Shown here piece by piece: positions 8,612 through 16,602 of a stretch of 64,000 nucleotides of DNA. Below the pieces are notes generated by a model, which saw only the letters and a program-made list of their open reading frames with translations, was not told the DNA's origin and ran no database searches. Origin of the DNA: Prevotella sp. P3-122. GTDB lineage: Bacteria; Bacteroidota; Bacteroidia; Bacteroidales; Bacteroidaceae. Within the stretch, counting starts at the first letter, position 1. Each line of letters opens with the position of its first letter. The stretch is from the NCBI RefSeq assembly GCF_002251365.1, contig NZ_NPJH01000091.1, forward strand, positions 28,812 through 92,811, in the 5' to 3' direction. A program made the translations under genes and the position numbers.

Positions 8612-9303
8612 GAAAAATTACCATAGCCATCGATGGGTATTCGTCGTGCGGCAAAAGTACGATGGCCAAGCAGCTGGCCAAGAAACTTGGATATATATAT
8701 GTAGACACAGGGGCCATGTACCGCTCTGTCACCCTCTATGCTCTACGCAGGGGATTATTTGCTGAAGACGGCACTGTGGATGCTGATACCCTGAAGTCTG
8801 AAATGGGCAATATCAGTATTTCTTTCAAGGTTAACGCTCAGACAGGGCAGCCTGATACATATCTCAATGATGAGCTTGTAGAGGGAGAAATCAGAACCCT
8901 GAGAGTGAGCAATCATGTCAGCCCCATAGCGGCCTTGCCGTTTGTTAGAGAGGCAATGGTTGCCAAACAGCGACAGATGGGACTTGAAAAGGGAGTTGTC
9001 ATGGACGGCAGGGACATCGGCACAACAGTTTTCCCGGATGCTGAACTGAAAATCTTCGTGACGGCAAGTCCCGAGGTAAGGGCACAACGCAGATATGACG
9101 AGTTGAAAGCCAAGGGTGCCGATGCTGACTACGATGCCGTATTGAGGAATGTACAGGAAAGAGACTACATCGACACCCATCGGGAAGTAAGCCCCCTGTG
9201 TAAAGCTGACGACGCTGTGGTGCTCGACAATAGCGAGATGACCATCGAGGAGCAGGATCAGTGGCTTATGAAGGAATATTGTCGGGTGTGTGGAAACAAG
9301 TAG
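8608..9303 (+). CDS. cmk: Cytidylate kinase
   Basis: A 231-residue protein with an N-terminal P-loop ([16 protein letters not shown]), the CMP kinase segment [20 protein letters not shown], the [20 protein letters not shown] motif and [20 protein letters not shown], all diagnostic of Cmk. It phosphorylates CMP and dCMP in the cytoplasm for nucleic acid precursors. The ATGA overlap with porQ shows translational coupling. Length is normal. No terminator is obvious directly after the stop. Confidence 0.96.
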   Translation: MRKITIAIDGYSSCGKSTMAKQLAKKLGYIYVDTGAMYRSVTLYALRRGLFAEDGTVDADTLKSEMGNISISFKVNAQTGQPDTYLNDELVEGEIRTLRVSNHVSPIAALPFVREAMVAKQRQMGLEKGVVMDGRDIGTTVFPDAELKIFVTASPEVRAQRRYDELKAKGADADYDAVLRNVQERDYIDTHREVSPLCKADDAVVLDNSEMTIEEQDQWLMKEYCRVCGNK

Positions 9304-9379
9304 TGATTTGCCTGTAAAGGTACAACTTGTTCCCGTTTCGGTGTTTTACTGAAAAATCAGGTTGTTTCGCTGATTTCAT

Positions 9380-9410
9380 TTTGCCATATTGTAGCTTGTT
9401 TGTAATTTTG
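9380..9410 (+). promoter_or_regulatory. Promoter of a small transcript
   Basis: TTTG (9380-9383), 19 bases, then TAATTTTG (9403-9410): an exact match to the Bacteroidetes promoter consensus, with no annotated gene directly downstream. A start near 9417 is expected. Confidence 0.65.
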
Positions 9411-9489
9411 TGGACGTAAAGAGATACAAGCACATACTATATTGCAGACAAAAGACAATTATCAACAAACGGAGATTAAGTTTTTGTTT

Positions 9490-9567
9490 ATGTTATTGAG
9501 AAATACGCAACAACACAAATCACGTATTTCACGAAGGCAGAAGGAGGTCAGGCTTCAACACCTGTGA
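9490..9567 (+). CDS. Possible 25-residue basic micropeptide
   Basis: An ATG at 9490 opens a 25-codon frame (starting MLLRNTQQHKSRISRRQKEV, ending LQHL) inside the predicted small transcript. It is strongly basic (Arg/Lys-rich) with no membrane segment. No ribosome binding site is evident, which is not decisive in Bacteroidetes. It may be coding or chance; the promoter and terminator around it are the only support. Confidence 0.25.
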   Translation: MLLRNTQQHKSRISRRQKEVRLQHL

Positions 9568-9693
9568 TAGGAATTTGGGCGGCGGTACGATACCGCCCTC
9601 CTCGCCGGAATACATTTCCGCAATCATATGAGTAGGATTACAGAGATTAAATATAGATTATAAATTTTGAGTTAATTACTGTTTTTATCCGGG

Positions 9694-9726
9694 GGTAACA
9701 CGTCGTGAGACGTGTTACCTTTTTTG
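9694..9726 (+). terminator. Intrinsic terminator of the small transcript
   Basis: A perfect 11-bp stem (GGTAACACGTC / GACGTGTTACC) with a GTGA loop is followed by a run of T. The T tract is on the plus strand only, so it ends rightward transcription. Confidence 0.9.
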
Positions 9727-9794
9727 GTTGCCGAACCAAACATCTCCTGCTGTTATTATGGCTAAGCTATCTTCCAGTTTAGCCCATCTCTCAC

Positions 9795-9872
9795 GCAAAG
9801 CTTTGCATCCGCCAACGCAAAGCTTTGCAACTGCCCACGCAAAGCTTTGCATTTGCTCCCGTAAAGCTTTGC
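9795..9872. repeat. Four palindromes GCAAAGCTTTGC with exact 22-bp period
   Basis: The 12-bp palindrome GCAAAGCTTTGC starts at 9795, 9817 and 9839, and a one-base variant (GTAAAGCTTTGC) starts at 9861. The spacers of 10 bases vary in sequence while the period is constant. It lies 109 bases past the 3' end of the sugar transporter gene. The translated frames through it are repeats of the palindrome and not protein. It could be an operator array, a repetitive extragenic element or part of the transporter's 3' untranslated region. Confidence 0.85.
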
Positions 9873-9980
9873 ATGACATCGTCAGTCCTATTCTGAGTGA
9901 GAAAAGGGAGGAAAGACTCTCCATAAGTGGCACTGTAGTCCCCAAGGAAATTACTGCCGTTTAGTTCTTCCGGACTACAA

Positions 9981-11447
9981 CTATTTGCGCCAGAGACGGC
10001 TCATGTCTTCCAGAGTCTTGCCCTTGGTTTCGGGCACCATGCGCCAGACGAAGAGGGCAGCAAGGATGCAGATGGCACCATAGAGACCATAGGTGAACCA
10101 ATGGCCGAAATGGTCGCCCTCGACAAGGTGCATGTTGAACATCGGCACAAAGGTGGAGCTGACAATCCAGTTGAATATCCACTGGAAGGCAACGGCAATG
10201 GCCACGGCCTTGCCGCGGATGGTGTTGGGGAATATCTCGGCGATGAGCACCCAACAGATTGGACCCCACGACATCATAAACGAGGCCGAATAGAGCATGA
10301 TTCCGAGCATGGTGATCATTCGGAAGTCATTGTTGCCAAAAGTAATGGCTACCATTATTGCTCCTACACCCATACCGATGCTGCCGATGATGAGCAGTGG
10401 CTTGCGACCCAGTTTCTCCACGGTGAAGACAGCGATGAGCGTAAACGAGATGTTGACAATACCCATGATGACCGTCTGTACCATCGGGTTGTCCATACCC
10501 ATGTCGCCGAAGATACGGGGTGCATAATAGAGCACGGCATTTATGCCGATGGCCTGCTGGAACACGCTGAGCATGATGCCGACGAAGATGCAGAGGAAGC
10601 CATAGGCAAAGAGCTTCTCGGTCTTTTCGGTCACCGTCGATTTGATGCTCTCTATAATCTCGGCGGCAGCCTTCACGCCATTTATGCGCTGCAACACATA
10701 CAGGGCCTTCGACTCCTGGCCGATCATCACCAGATAGCGTGGTGTCTCGGGTACAAAACAGATGAGCAGGGCGAAGAGTCCTGCCGGCAAAGCCTCACTA
10801 CCGAACATATATCTCCAACCTGTGGCAATAGTCCATGAGGCAGCCTCGGGATTGACAATCGCGTTGACTCCGTTGATCATTTCGATGACAGGGTTTGCAT
10901 GGGAACCCAGGATAAGGAAGTTGACGAAATAGACCACCAGCTGACCGAAGATGATGGCAAACTGGTTCCAGCTCACCAGCATACCGCGGATATGCGAGGG
11001 CGACACCTCTCCTATATACATAGGACAGATGGCGGATGCCAATCCCACACCTATACCACCGATGATACGGTAGATATTGAACACGACAAGCAACGAGAGC
11101 GAGGGGTGGCCCTGTTGGAAAAAGATAAACTCAGGATACATGCTTCCTAAAGCGGAAAGGAAGAAGAGCACCCCGGCAAGGATGAGAGAGCGCTTACGCC
11201 CCAGCCTGGTGGCCAGCATACCGGAAATGGCACTGCCGATGATACATCCGATGAGCGCACTGGCACAGGTGAATCCGTGCCAGCCGTCGGTATAAGTGAA
11301 GTCACTTGCCCCCATAAAGAATGCCTGCAGTCCCTTCTCGGCACCGGAGATTACGGCCGTGTCGTAGCCGAACAACAGACCTCCCAATACAGCAACAAGG
11401 ACGATGGAGAAAAGATATCCGCTGTTTCCTTTCATAGTTTGTTTCAT
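9981..11447 (-). CDS. Sugar porter family MFS transporter (XylE-like)
   Basis: A 488-residue inner-membrane protein with 12 predicted helices. Sugar porter motifs are clear: GGLLFGYDTAVISGA in helix 1, RLGRKRSLI after helix 2, VPETPRYLV after helix 6, GINAVLYYAPRIF in helix 7 (QQAIG just before), EKLGRKPLL and VPETKGKTLEDM at the C-terminus. Closest resemblance is to bacterial xylose/glucose:H+ symporters with a long loop between helices 1 and 2. The substrate is not provable. A GH31 glycosidase at 12.5 kb could supply it. It has its own promoter at 11491-11523. Confidence 0.93.
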   Translation of the reverse strand: MKQTMKGNSGYLFSIVLVAVLGGLLFGYDTAVISGAEKGLQAFFMGASDFTYTDGWHGFTCASALIGCIIGSAISGMLATRLGRKRSLILAGVLFFLSALGSMYPEFIFFQQGHPSLSLLVVFNIYRIIGGIGVGLASAICPMYIGEVSPSHIRGMLVSWNQFAIIFGQLVVYFVNFLILGSHANPVIEMINGVNAIVNPEAASWTIATGWRYMFGSEALPAGLFALLICFVPETPRYLVMIGQESKALYVLQRINGVKAAAEIIESIKSTVTEKTEKLFAYGFLCIFVGIMLSVFQQAIGINAVLYYAPRIFGDMGMDNPMVQTVIMGIVNISFTLIAVFTVEKLGRKPLLIIGSIGMGVGAIMVAITFGNNDFRMITMLGIMLYSASFMMSWGPICWVLIAEIFPNTIRGKAVAIAVAFQWIFNWIVSSTFVPMFNMHLVEGDHFGHWFTYGLYGAICILAALFVWRMVPETKGKTLEDMSRLWRK

Positions 11448-11490
11448 GATTAAGTAGTTTTAATAAATTTATTAGGATTGGTTTTGCCTG

Positions 11491-11523
11491 CAAAAGTAAT
11501 CAAAAAAAAGGAATAACAGCAAA
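11491..11523 (-). promoter_or_regulatory. Promoter of the sugar transporter gene
   Basis: On the minus strand there is TTTG (11523-11520), 21 bases, then TACTTTTG (11498-11491), 43 bases upstream of the ATG at 11447. This fits the Bacteroidetes consensus. Confidence 0.7.
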
Positions 11524-11674
11524 ACTTTGGACATGATTTTTCCAGTCAGCTATTCCTAAGAGACGAATAATTACTTAAAAACAACAAAACGGCAACCTGA
11601 TTGGTTTTGTATCCAAAACTCCTTTTACTTTCTACATTAAGAATGGAAAGAAATATTTTGTAAAATAGTCGGAG

Positions 11675-11836
11675 ATGAAGAAACTGTATACAAGACCAAG
11701 GTCGAAGGCTGTCAGGATAACAGTGCAGACGCATTTGTTTGAGAGTAGTTACATCCCGACAGGAGGAAAAGGTCCCTTTGATGTGAAAGAGGAGAAGAAA
11801 GACTGGAACATTTGGAGTGAAGAGAATCCCGATTAA
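11675..11836 (+). CDS. 53-residue small protein, unknown function
   Basis: An ATG at 11675 with GGAG immediately upstream opens 53 codons to TAA at 11834. The protein starts MKKLYTRPRSKAVRITVQTH and contains YIPTGGKGPFDVKEEKKDW before an acidic end (SEENPD). The pattern (Met-Lys-Lys-aromatic, Pro, then a Val-rich strand, Gly-rich middle, acidic tail) resembles small Prevotella hypothetical proteins of the form MKKxYxxPxxxVVxI; this is recollection, not a search. A hairpin terminator follows 32 bases after the stop. It is soluble with no signal peptide. Its neighbour is a convergent micropeptide gene. Confidence 0.6.
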   Translation: MKKLYTRPRSKAVRITVQTHLFESSYIPTGGKGPFDVKEEKKDWNIWSEENPD

Positions 11837-11854
11837 GCCAGAAGGACGGGAGGT

Positions 11855-11905
11855 ATAAAAAAAGAGAGAGGCTGTGTCTGTTACTTTTGACACAGCCTCT
11901 TCTTC
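11855..11905. terminator. Bidirectional terminator between two small genes
   Basis: A perfect 11-bp inverted repeat GAGGCTGTGTC (11868-11878) / GACACAGCCTC (11889-11899). On the minus strand it is followed by a T-rich tail (complement of TATAAAAAAAGAGA), so it terminates the leftward micropeptide gene well. The rightward tail (TTCTTCTG) is weaker. Confidence 0.85.
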
Positions 11906-11936
11906 TGTCAGATGAATGTCATACAAGGGGTGCTGC

Positions 11937-12065
11937 TCAACCTACAAGAGGCTGGATGGCGTGGGTGGCAGCGGAAACACCCAGCGAACCGGAAATTACA
12001 GCAATGATAGCAGTGAAGAGCTTCCAAAGAAAGCTGAAAAGTTGTTTGCGATGTTCATTGATCAT
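11937..12065 (-). CDS. Smalltalk-like 42-residue membrane micropeptide
   Basis: An ATG at 12065 on the minus strand opens 42 codons to TGA at 11939-11937. A charged start (MINEHRKQLF) is followed by a hydrophobic helix (LWKLFTAIIAVISGSLGV) and a small polar tail ending PLVG. This layout, with Trp-Lys then an Ile/Ala-rich helix then SLGV, resembles the Bacteroidetes 'smalltalk' micropeptide family, though length and tail vary. A terminator lies just downstream. Its function is unknown; it is probably membrane associated. It is below usual gene-calling length. Confidence 0.65.
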   Translation of the reverse strand: MINEHRKQLFSFLWKLFTAIIAVISGSLGVSAATHAIQPLVG

Positions 12066-12270
12066 GGCTGTGGTAAGTTAAAAGGTTAATAATTGAAGGA
12101 TAGAAATCTGGCGGAGTAGGGAGTAGGCCGCACGGCACTCTCCAAACTGCGTAGGATGCTGCGATAAAAGGGGAGTTAACCGGAGTTTTCGGGAGTTCTT
12201 CTGCACTTCGTGCGAAGCGTCACCGCAAGCGGATGCCGAGCGAGAGTTATCGGTAGTTATCGGACAAATG

Positions 12271-12322
12271 AAAAAAGGAACGAGGATGCGCAAACCAATA
12301 TGCGTATCCTCGTTCCTTTTAT
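12271..12322. terminator. Long bidirectional terminator downstream of the GH31 gene
   Basis: An inverted repeat of about 20 bp (AAAAGGAACGAGGATGCGCA with TGCGTATCCTCGTTCCTTTT, two mismatches) around a short loop. A and T flanks on both sides allow it to work in both directions. It lies 171 bases past the GH31 stop codon. The bases between it and 12492 contain nothing recognisable. Confidence 0.8.
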
Positions 12323-12492
12323 TGTGTGATTACGTGTTGCCATGCCGTTCCTGTTCTGAGTATTCGCTTCGTGCATCAAAACAGGGGCATGCCTTTCGTG
12401 CAAACTCACGGTGTCCGTGTACCGTGGCGTGCGGGTAGCGCTGCAGAAGCGACGCCGCCACAGAGTCTTGGCGCCACACTTGCCAGTTGCTC

Positions 12493-15400
12493 TTAGAAGC
12501 AGGCTACCTTCTGTGTCTTGTCACCTTTGCTGACGATGTTGATGCCACGCTGTGGCTTGGCAAGGCGCATGCCCGACAGGCTGTAGAAGGTTTTCTTGCC
12601 GCTGTTGATGGCAGGCTGGTCGGTAGGGACGTTGTCGATGCTTATCACCACGTTTTCAGCCTTCAGTTCTGCCTTCTCGCTGATGTGGATGAGTCGGAAG
12701 TTGTCCACCTTGTACCACGTCTGCGTAGGGGCGGTTGTCTGGTTGACACCGATGTTGAGCGTGGTGCCGTCCTCGGCTACGTCAAACTCCAGGGCGATGG
12801 TCTGCAGAGGTGTCATGTCGCCTCGTCCGGTGCTGCTCACCTGGTCGCGCAGCAGAGCCTTCTTGTCGCCGCAGAAGAGGTGCTGGTCGCCCAGTCGCGA
12901 TGCGTTGTTGTCGGGTGCGTGCATGTCAACCGTCAGTCGGTAACTGCCTCGTGGCAGTGTGACGGGCTGGCTCAGCATTGCCTTCTTGCCGACGTTGGCA
13001 TCCCAAACGCCGAAGATGTGAGTGCCGTCGGTGGCTTGTGGGTCGCCTGTGCCGCCACCCACGTTGACGCCCGACCATGTGGTGTTGATGTCGCGTGTCC
13101 AACCCTTCACGTCGTCCTCGAAACTGGGGTTCACGATGTACTGGCTGGTGACGTCCTCCGACTGCTCGGCGCTGAACTGGTCGCTCAGGACGACCGAGGT
13201 CTCGCTGCCGTCATACTGCACGATGGCAGAGTACGTTTGGCAGTGTGCGTCGCCGGCTCCGCGCAGAGGGTTGACCATGACGATGCAGAACGAGCGGTTG
13301 GCGAGCATACCCTCGAAACCGTTGCCGCGTCGTGCGCCGATGGTCAGCGTCTTGCTCTCGTTGTCCCAGTGCATAGGTATCTCGGTGTAGGCGCCGTTCT
13401 CGTAGTTGTAGTTGTCGTTCTCGTCCTCGTAGAGAGTGAAGTCGCCGTCGGCGCCTGGGTAGATGCGTATCTCCAGGTTATCCCACTTCTTCTCGGTGCT
13501 GTACTGCACGTCGGGTCCCCATGGCAGGATGCTTCCAGCCTTGATGTAGAGAGGGATGATGTCGAGGTTTGCCTGCTTGGTGTGGGTGGTGCCGCCCTGC
13601 AGTGTCTCGCCGGTCCAGAAGTCAACCCATTGTGTGCCGGCTGGCAGATAGTTGTGGGTGATGGTCTGGCCCTCGTTTACCACCGGGCACACCAACATGG
13701 CGTCGCCGAACATATACTCGAACTTCTTGTCGCGGCACTCCTTGTCGCCGGGGAATGCCAGCGGCAGTGCCGTCATCAGAGTGCGGTGGTTCTGGCTCAC
13801 CTGCCAGCTGAAGCTGTAGAGGTAGGGCAGCATGCGGTAGCGCATCCTGATGTATTTCAGCACCTGGGCGTAGTGTCCGTCGGTGTCGCTCTCCTCACCA
13901 AGCTGCCATATCTCGCAGTTGTGGCCGCTGCCGTGGAAGCGCATCATGCCGGTGAAGGTCGAGAACTGGGTCCAGCGCAGGTAGAGGTTGCGGTAGTTGT
14001 CGTCGTTGAAGGGACCGTTGCTACCCCACTTGTAGCCTACGAAGAAGGCACCGTTGTCGTTGTTCCAGTAGGGGATGCCGCAGGCGGTGAAGTTGAGGGC
14101 GGCTGGAATCTGCTTCTGCAGTGTCTCCCACGATGCGCTGATGTCACCGCTCCAGGTCTGTGCGGCATAGCGCTGCTGACCTACGAATCCGCTTCGTGTA
14201 AGGATGCTGACACGCTTGCCGGCGAGCTGTTCGTTGCTTGCCTGCAGGGCGCGGTGATGGTCGTAGACGCCGCTGATGTGGCCCAGCACGAAACTGTTGC
14301 GCATGGTGCGCCACGAGCGTCCGTTCTCGCTTATGTAGTCCAGTTCCGAGTCGCTCTTCTTCTGGTAGTCGGGCTCGGTGGAGTCCATCCAGTAGGCATC
14401 CACGCCCTTGCTCACCAGTCCCTCGTAGAGGTGTTTCCAGTAGATGTCGCGGGCTGTGGTGCTCCACACGTCGTATGGCTGTACGCCCTGGTTCCATGGG
14501 TAGCTGTTGGCTGGAATCATGCGTCCCAGCGCCTGCAGTTCCTTGAAGGCAGGAGTCTCGTATCCGAAGTTGCCCCAGATGGAGATGAGCAGGTGTGCGT
14601 TGTTGGCGTGCACGTCGTCAATCATCTCCTGATAGTTGCTGAAGTAGGTCTTGTTGAGGAAGTAGAGCGAGTTCCAGTAGCGGTGGTCGTTCTCCTCGCC
14701 CCAGTACTGCCAGTCCTGCACCACGCAGTCTATGGGCACCTGTCGCTTGCGGTACTCGCGTATCACGTTCATCGTCTCGGTTGCCGAACGGTAGCGCTCC
14801 TTGCTCTGGTAGAGTCCGAAGTTCCACAGAGGCATGAGCGGAGCCTCGCCCGTGAGCCATCGTGTCAGTGTCACCACGTCGTCGGTAGGGTCGCCAGCCA
14901 GGATGTAGTAGTCAATCTCCGAACCCGTACTCTCGAAGTATGTTCCCTTGGCATCGTCGCACCATGTGGTGGGCGAGTAGTTGTCCCAGAAGATGCCATA
15001 TCCCTTGGTCGACTGGAAGAAGGGGATGCACACCTTCATGTTGTCCTGCTCAAGCAGGATGGTCTTGTTGCGCTGGTTCAGGTCGCCGTTCTGTATCTGT
15101 CCCAGACCGTACACGCACTCGTCGCTGTCCAGTGCGAAGGTGGTTCGTATGGTGTAGGTGTCGTATGGGGTGACGCCGCTGCGCTCCTCCATCATGGTGC
15201 CGCCAGGCTTCTCGCTGACGAGTGGAGTTCCGTCGGCACGCAGTGCCGAGATGTGTCCGTCCTTGCGGCTGATGCATATCGTCACGTCTTGGCTGCTCAC
15301 CTTGATGTCGCCCTCGCCGCTCATGCCGTCGTATGTCAGCGCGATGCTCTTGTCGTAGTCCTTTATGACAGACATGCTCAGCTTGTCGATGGCTGCCAGT

Positions 15401-16329
15401 GCGGCATGGCTCTTCAGCACGCGCACCACCTTATTATTATAAAAGAGGATGTAGGTGTGCAGCTTGTCCTGGGTGATGTGCAGACCGCCCTCAATGCTCT
15501 CCACACTGCTCACGCCCACGGTGATGGCGGCTGTCAGCAGCACGTCCTCCAGCCGGCGCAGCACCTTGTATGCCTCGCTGTAGCTGGTGGCTGTCAGTGC
15601 AGCTTTGCCCTCGCGTGCCTCGTCCAGGGCCTTTGCCAGCTCCTCGCTGGTGCCTGTCTGCAGTTTCCTCTCTGCTTCGCCTATCCTTGTGTCTATCCTG
15701 CCGGCAATCTCGCTGGTCAGCGACTCGGCGGTGTAGCCCAGTCTGTCCCATGTGCAGGGGTAGAGTGCTGCCATGCCGTACTTCTCCAGGTAGTCGATGT
15801 TGCTGATGGTGCTGGTGCCGGTGCTGCTGGTCAGTCCCAGTGCGTTGATGAATGCGGCACCGTTCGAACCGATGGTTATTGGTTCCTTGGCGAAGTTCAT
15901 GTTCGAGCGCATCACCTCGTTCTCGGCAATGTTCCACACCACGATGGTGGTGCCGTGGTCGGTGTCGAACGACATGGTCGACGCCTCCTGCGTACCTTTG
16001 TTGGCACCGTTGAACCACCATACGTAGCTGTTGGTGGCAGGTGTGGCTTTCAGGTTTGTGCCCTCCACCACGTAGTACTGCTGGTCGCCCAGCACGAAGT
16101 ACCTGCCGTCGGCCTGCGCCTTGTCCATCTGGAAGGCGATGTTGTTGGTGCCGCTGGCGGTGATGGTCAGCGTGTTGGCCGAGGCATCGTAGCTGAATGC
16201 CGACTGCGGGGCGCGGTTGTTGTCGGTGCTGACATAGTCCTGCGCCCTGAATGTGTAACGTTGCTGCGCCTTTGCCACTGTCACACACAGCAGCGTCAAA
16301 ACGAGCAACAATGCTTTTCCTGTTTTCAT
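12493..16329 (-). CDS. Secreted GH31 family glycoside hydrolase
   Basis: 1278 residues from MKTGKALLLVLTLLCVTVAK, a signal peptide. A start 27 bases upstream (MTNYFNLKK) is possible. An N-terminal part of about 270 residues is not a standard GH31 region and contains a helical stretch near residues 190-255. The GH31 N-domain and barrel follow: YGLGQIQNGDLNQRNKT, DCVVQDWQYWGEE, and the catalytic segment VDAYWMDSTEPDYQ with the nucleophile Asp near residue 649. LNFTACGIPYWNNDNGAF and FTGMMRFHGSGHNCEIW complete the barrel; a DUF5110-like beta domain and a jelly-roll domain come after. The C-terminus (FYSLSGMRLAKPQRGINI) resembles Prevotella sorting tails. Likely alpha-glucosidase or alpha-xylosidase. 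Confidence 0.93.
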   Translation of the reverse strand: MKTGKALLLVLTLLCVTVAKAQQRYTFRAQDYVSTDNNRAPQSAFSYDASANTLTITASGTNNIAFQMDKAQADGRYFVLGDQQYYVVEGTNLKATPATNSYVWWFNGANKGTQEASTMSFDTDHGTTIVVWNIAENEVMRSNMNFAKEPITIGSNGAAFINALGLTSSTGTSTISNIDYLEKYGMAALYPCTWDRLGYTAESLTSEIAGRIDTRIGEAERKLQTGTSEELAKALDEAREGKAALTATSYSEAYKVLRRLEDVLLTAAITVGVSSVESIEGGLHITQDKLHTYILFYNNKVVRVLKSHAALAAIDKLSMSVIKDYDKSIALTYDGMSGEGDIKVSSQDVTICISRKDGHISALRADGTPLVSEKPGGTMMEERSGVTPYDTYTIRTTFALDSDECVYGLGQIQNGDLNQRNKTILLEQDNMKVCIPFFQSTKGYGIFWDNYSPTTWCDDAKGTYFESTGSEIDYYILAGDPTDDVVTLTRWLTGEAPLMPLWNFGLYQSKERYRSATETMNVIREYRKRQVPIDCVVQDWQYWGEENDHRYWNSLYFLNKTYFSNYQEMIDDVHANNAHLLISIWGNFGYETPAFKELQALGRMIPANSYPWNQGVQPYDVWSTTARDIYWKHLYEGLVSKGVDAYWMDSTEPDYQKKSDSELDYISENGRSWRTMRNSFVLGHISGVYDHHRALQASNEQLAGKRVSILTRSGFVGQQRYAAQTWSGDISASWETLQKQIPAALNFTACGIPYWNNDNGAFFVGYKWGSNGPFNDDNYRNLYLRWTQFSTFTGMMRFHGSGHNCEIWQLGEESDTDGHYAQVLKYIRMRYRMLPYLYSFSWQVSQNHRTLMTALPLAFPGDKECRDKKFEYMFGDAMLVCPVVNEGQTITHNYLPAGTQWVDFWTGETLQGGTTHTKQANLDIIPLYIKAGSILPWGPDVQYSTEKKWDNLEIRIYPGADGDFTLYEDENDNYNYENGAYTEIPMHWDNESKTLTIGARRGNGFEGMLANRSFCIVMVNPLRGAGDAHCQTYSAIVQYDGSETSVVLSDQFSAEQSEDVTSQYIVNPSFEDDVKGWTRDINTTWSGVNVGGGTGDPQATDGTHIFGVWDANVGKKAMLSQPVTLPRGSYRLTVDMHAPDNNASRLGDQHLFCGDKKALLRDQVSSTGRGDMTPLQTIALEFDVAEDGTTLNIGVNQTTAPTQTWYKVDNFRLIHISEKAELKAENVVISIDNVPTDQPAINSGKKTFYSLSGMRLAKPQRGINIVSKGDKTQKVACF

Positions 16330-16464
16330 CTTTTTTAGGTTAAAATAGTTGGTCATCGTCTTTTATTCCTATTTAAATTCATTTTTCTATCGGTTACCTT
16401 CGGCACCATCTCTCGGAAGTGAAAATGCACAATGTGTGACTTGCTCAAGGTGAAAATTCCGCTC

Positions 16465-16496
16465 CAAAAGTAATACGTTTGTTCGTAATATACAAA
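16465..16496 (-). promoter_or_regulatory. Promoter of the GH31 gene
   Basis: On the minus strand there is TTTG (16496-16493), 20 bases, then TACTTTTG (16472-16465). It matches the Bacteroidetes consensus and gives a leader of about 130 bases before the ATG at 16329. Confidence 0.75.
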
Positions 16497-16537
16497 CATT
16501 TCGGCAAAAAGTTGGCAAAAAACGCATATATCTTCTG

Positions 16538-16602
16538 TTTTACGATAAGTCACGTTCGTAAAAGACATTGAACATTGTGTTTTATCGTAGTGTTTACGAA
16601 AA
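16538..16602. promoter_or_regulatory. Cluster of TTTTACGA-like half sites upstream of the GH31 promoter
   Basis: TTTTACGA (16538), CGTAAAA (16557), TTTTATCGTA (16580) and TACGAAAA (16595) form two imperfect inverted pairs about 40 bases apart, 40-105 bases upstream of the -33 box. Position and symmetry fit an activator binding region; the nearby AraC-type protein at 17442 is one candidate ligand. Inference only. Confidence 0.35.

Larger units (their letters stand above)
9417..9726 (+). ncRNA. Predicted small transcript of about 310 nt, unknown function
   Basis: The stretch is bounded by a consensus promoter (9380-9410) and a strong intrinsic terminator (9694-9726), so it should make a discrete RNA of about 310 nt. 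Inside are a hairpin near 9579-9601 (GGGCGGCGGTACGATACCGCCC) and a 25-codon open frame (9490-9567). I could not match it to a known RNA family. It could be a small RNA, a micropeptide mRNA, or both. The neighbouring 9304-9379 holds nothing recognisable. Confidence 0.45.

Noticed and set aside
9795..9872. Possible CRISPR array
   Set aside because: The 12-bp palindromes are separated by 10 bases, too short for spacers, and no cas genes are present.
9715..9945. 76-codon frame with repeated KALRE/QSFA words
   Set aside because: It is the translation of the 22-bp palindrome array and not a protein.
11546..11926. 126-codon minus-strand frame
   Set aside because: No motifs or plausible start signal; it lies opposite the better-supported 53-residue gene and across a terminator.
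12078..12293. 71-codon minus-strand frame beside the micropeptide gene
   Set aside because: Composition looks random, and it begins inside the long terminator hairpin at 12271-12322.
12487..16338. An open frame of 1283 codons on the plus strand opposite the GH31 gene
   Set aside because: It is the shadow of the GH31 frame. The translation is Val/Leu/His/Ala-rich without domains, and the minus strand has a signal peptide and catalytic motif.
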